Source of the DNA: Bacteroidales bacterium
GTDB lineage: Bacteria > Bacteroidota > Bacteroidia > Bacteroidales > WCHB1-69
Assembly (NCBI GenBank): GCA_024400715.1
Contig: JAKSMH010000047.1
Span: 1 to 7,153, forward strand
DNA length: 7,153 nucleotides
Direction: 5' to 3'
The position numbers were made by a program, and so were the translations under genes. A model generated the notes under the pieces. That model ran no database searches and was not told the DNA's origin. It worked only from the letters and a program-made list of their open reading frames with translations. Shown one piece after another: positions 5,183 through 7,153 of the stretch (its first letter is position 1; each line of letters starts with the position of its first letter).

Positions 5183-6457
5183 ATGTTACAGATTCAATTA
5201 ATTCGTGAAAATCCACAATTCGTTATTGACCGCTTGAAGGTCAAAAATTTTGATGCCGAAGCCATTATCAGTGCTATCGCGCAGTTGGATGTCGAAATCA
5301 GACAAAACAAAAAAGTCTTGGACGATAACCTGATGGAACAGAAAAAGTTGTCTGCCGATATAGGCAAGTTGTTTAAGGAAGGCAAGACAGCGGAAGCCCA
5401 GGAACTGAAACAGCGCATTGCGGAGTTGAAAGAGGTGGAAAAACAATACCAGACTATGGTCGCTGAAAAATCAGACGAAATACAAAACAAGTTGGTTTTA
5501 TTGCCGAATTTGCCCCACTCTTCAGTGCCCGTCGGTAAAACTGCCGCTGATAATGAGGTGGTTTATACCGAGGGAGACGCTTCTAATTTTTCCTGCGAGG
5601 TTTTGCCACACTGGGACTTGGTGAAAAAATACGACATCATCGATTTTGACTTGGGTTGTAAAATTACAGGTGCCGGTTTTCCCATCTACAAAGGGAAAGG
5701 TGCCCGCATTCAACGTGCATTAATCAATTTCTTCTTGGAAGAAGCTATCAATCACGGATTTACTGAAATTCAACCCCCTTACGTTGTCAATGAGGCATCC
5801 GCCTATGCAACGGGTCAGCTTCCTGATAAGGAAGGCCAGATGTACCATTGCCAAATGGATAATTTCTATCTGATTCCTACCGCTGAAGTTCCCCTTACCA
5901 ATATTTATCGTGACGTGATTCTGAAAGAGGGTGATTTTCCCATCAAGAATTGCGGTTATTCCGCTTGCTTCCGTCGCGAGGCGGGTTCTTACGGCAAAGA
6001 CGTGCGCGGATTAAACCGCCTGCACCAGTTCGATAAAATCGAAATCGTTGTCATTGAACATCCGGATCGTTCTTACGAAACATTGGAAAAGATGAAGATT
6101 TATGCGATGTCTTTGCTGACGAAATTAGGTCTTCCTTTTAGAGTCCTGCGTTTGTGCGGCGGCGATATCAGCTTTACTTCCGCCTTGACTTATGATTTGG
6201 AAGTTTATTCAAAGGCCCAACAGCGCTGGTTGGAAGTCAGCTCCGTTTCCAATTTCGAAACTTATCAGGCCAATCGTTTGAAATTGAGATTCAAAGATGA
6301 AGCGATGGGCAAGATGAGATTGGCACACACCTTGAATGGAAGCGCATTGGCTCTTCCTCGTGTCTTGGCTGCTATCTTGGAAAATTATCAAACAGACAAG
6401 GGTATTGTCGTTCCTGAAGTCTTGAGAAAATATACTGGTTTCGATATTATCGACTAA
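5183..6457 (+). CDS. serS: Serine--tRNA ligase
   Basis: SerRS charges tRNA-Ser (and tRNA-Sec where present) with serine in the cytoplasm, using ATP. The ATG at 5183 gives 424 residues, the standard bacterial length, beginning MLQIQLIRENP. Residues about 27-105 form the charged, heptad-like antiparallel coiled-coil arm that grips the long variable arm of tRNA-Ser. The class II catalytic core follows: motif 1 around GKGARIQRALINFF (171-184), the serine-binding TAEVPLTN (233-240), motif 2 with FRREAGSYG (263-271) and motif 3 NGSALALPR (385-393) with its conserved Arg393. All key residues are in place. It lies 7 nt after the Fe-S protein gene, and its TAA overlaps the ATG of the next gene by one base, so the three are probably cotranscribed. 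Confidence 0.97.
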   Translation: MLQIQLIRENPQFVIDRLKVKNFDAEAIISAIAQLDVEIRQNKKVLDDNLMEQKKLSADIGKLFKEGKTAEAQELKQRIAELKEVEKQYQTMVAEKSDEIQNKLVLLPNLPHSSVPVGKTAADNEVVYTEGDASNFSCEVLPHWDLVKKYDIIDFDLGCKITGAGFPIYKGKGARIQRALINFFLEEAINHGFTEIQPPYVVNEASAYATGQLPDKEGQMYHCQMDNFYLIPTAEVPLTNIYRDVILKEGDFPIKNCGYSACFRREAGSYGKDVRGLNRLHQFDKIEIVVIEHPDRSYETLEKMKIYAMSLLTKLGLPFRVLRLCGGDISFTSALTYDLEVYSKAQQRWLEVSSVSNFETYQANRLKLRFKDEAMGKMRLAHTLNGSALALPRVLAAILENYQTDKGIVVPEVLRKYTGFDIID

Positions 6458-7153
6458 TGGCATTGATACGTAAGTTCCTGCTTCTATGGATGGTGCTGTC
6501 GGTTTTTGTGTGCGCAATGGCCCAACAAACGACAGACGAACAGTTGGCTATGCAGTATTATAAGGATGCGGAATACGAAAAAGCCGGCGAGTTGTTCGAA
6601 AAAATCCAGATTACCAAGAAAAACGCCTACATTTATTACTACTATTATCAAACTTTATTTCAATTGCGGGATTTTGACCAAATGGAAAAACTGGCCAAAA
6701 AACAGTGCAAGTTGTTCCCCGACCAGTTGAGGTATCGTGTTGACTTGGGCTATGTATATGAAATTTCAAACCAAATAGGGAAGGCCGAAAAAGAATACCA
6801 GGCAGTTCTGAAAGATATTCAGCCCAAGGATTATAGCGTTCGTGACGTGTATAATTCGTTTCTGACGAAGGGTAAGCGTGAGTATGCCCTCGATGCGCTG
6901 ATGAAAGGTCGTAAACTGCTGGGTGACGACAAATTGTATGCGAAGGAAATTACCGGCATTTACAGCCAGTTGGGCCGAAGTGATAAACTCTTTGAGGAGG
7001 CGGTCTCTTTGGTGAAGGATAACGAGGAAAAATATATTCCTCAGTGTGAAGAAATTATCCAAAACGCTTTACTGGATGATGAAAATGCCCAAAAGTATGA
7101 AACAATCAAGAACATGCAGCAAAAAAATATGCAGAAATATCCTGAAAATGATT
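6457..7153 (+). CDS. Exported tetratricopeptide-repeat protein, 3' end outside the window
   Basis: An open frame starts at the ATG overlapping the serS stop (TAATG) and runs to the right edge, giving 232 codons without a stop. The N-terminus is a Sec signal peptide (MALIRKFLLLWMVLSVFVCA) with likely cleavage after AMA at residue 22. Cys19 is preceded by Val, so this is not a lipobox. From about residue 28 the sequence is helical and TPR-like: LAMQYYKDAEYEKAGELFEK (30-49), LRYRVDLGYVYEISNQIGKA (91-110) and EKEYQAVLKD. A run of five tyrosines sits at 60-64. TPR arrays mediate protein-protein contacts, here in the periplasm, but the partner is unknown. The tail (205-232) is rich in Gln, Lys and Asn. 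The overlap with serS suggests reinitiation-coupled translation. Confidence 0.85.
   Translation, partial: MALIRKFLLLWMVLSVFVCAMAQQTTDEQLAMQYYKDAEYEKAGELFEKIQITKKNAYIYYYYYQTLFQLRDFDQMEKLAKKQCKLFPDQLRYRVDLGYVYEISNQIGKAEKEYQAVLKDIQPKDYSVRDVYNSFLTKGKREYALDALMKGRKLLGDDKLYAKEITGIYSQLGRSDKLFEEAVSLVKDNEEKYIPQCEEIIQNALLDDENAQKYETIKNMQQKNMQKYPEND

Overview
The window looks like chromosomal DNA from a member of the Bacteroidota, most likely Bacteroidales. The evidence is threefold: perfect TAnnTTTG -7 promoter boxes upstream of genes, A-rich leaders instead of Shine-Dalgarno sites, and protein families whose sequence style is typical of the phylum (an IRPY/NHRD acyltransferase, a GT9 transferase with a CRPCGKRGFRKCP motif, a 424-residue SerRS, an exported TPR protein). 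No mobile element, phage, CRISPR array or rRNA/tRNA gene is visible.

Layout: 1-314 has no convincing gene. It holds a long GC-rich imperfect palindrome (9-146) that looks like a dispersed or terminator-like repeat, a second hairpin (165-197) and a stretch of open but startless frame. From 315 to 4139 all genes are on the minus strand. Read in transcription order they are dprA (DNA uptake/recombination), a lipid acyltransferase of the phospholipid/envelope type, a GT9 heptosyltransferase-like glycosyltransferase, and a small exported protein of unknown function. The last three are tightly packed (19 nt, then 1 nt) and form an envelope-related operon with a probable promoter just downstream of dprA.

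A divergent regulatory region (4140-4431) separates dprA from a plus-strand operon: a two-domain LutA/YkgE-like Fe-S (CCG-domain) protein, serS, and the first 232 codons of an exported TPR protein that runs off the right edge. These genes are coupled (7-nt gap, then a 1-nt TAATG overlap).

The unusual part is the minus-strand envelope operon, where two neighbouring genes each carry a lesion. The GT9 gene is split into two frames. The two frames join exactly, giving a 334-residue protein, if a 47-bp unit bounded by 15-bp direct repeats is removed. The acyltransferase frame continues 32 codons upstream of its first ATG through a family-typical DIRPY N-terminus, yet no ATG, GTG or TTG exists in that extension. 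These could be true decay, a slippage-type on/off switch (GT9), a non-canonical start (acyltransferase) or sequence errors. I see no clearly new multi-gene system here. The best leads are the reversible-looking GT9 lesion, the missing start codon, the palindromic element and the inverted repeat in the dprA leader.
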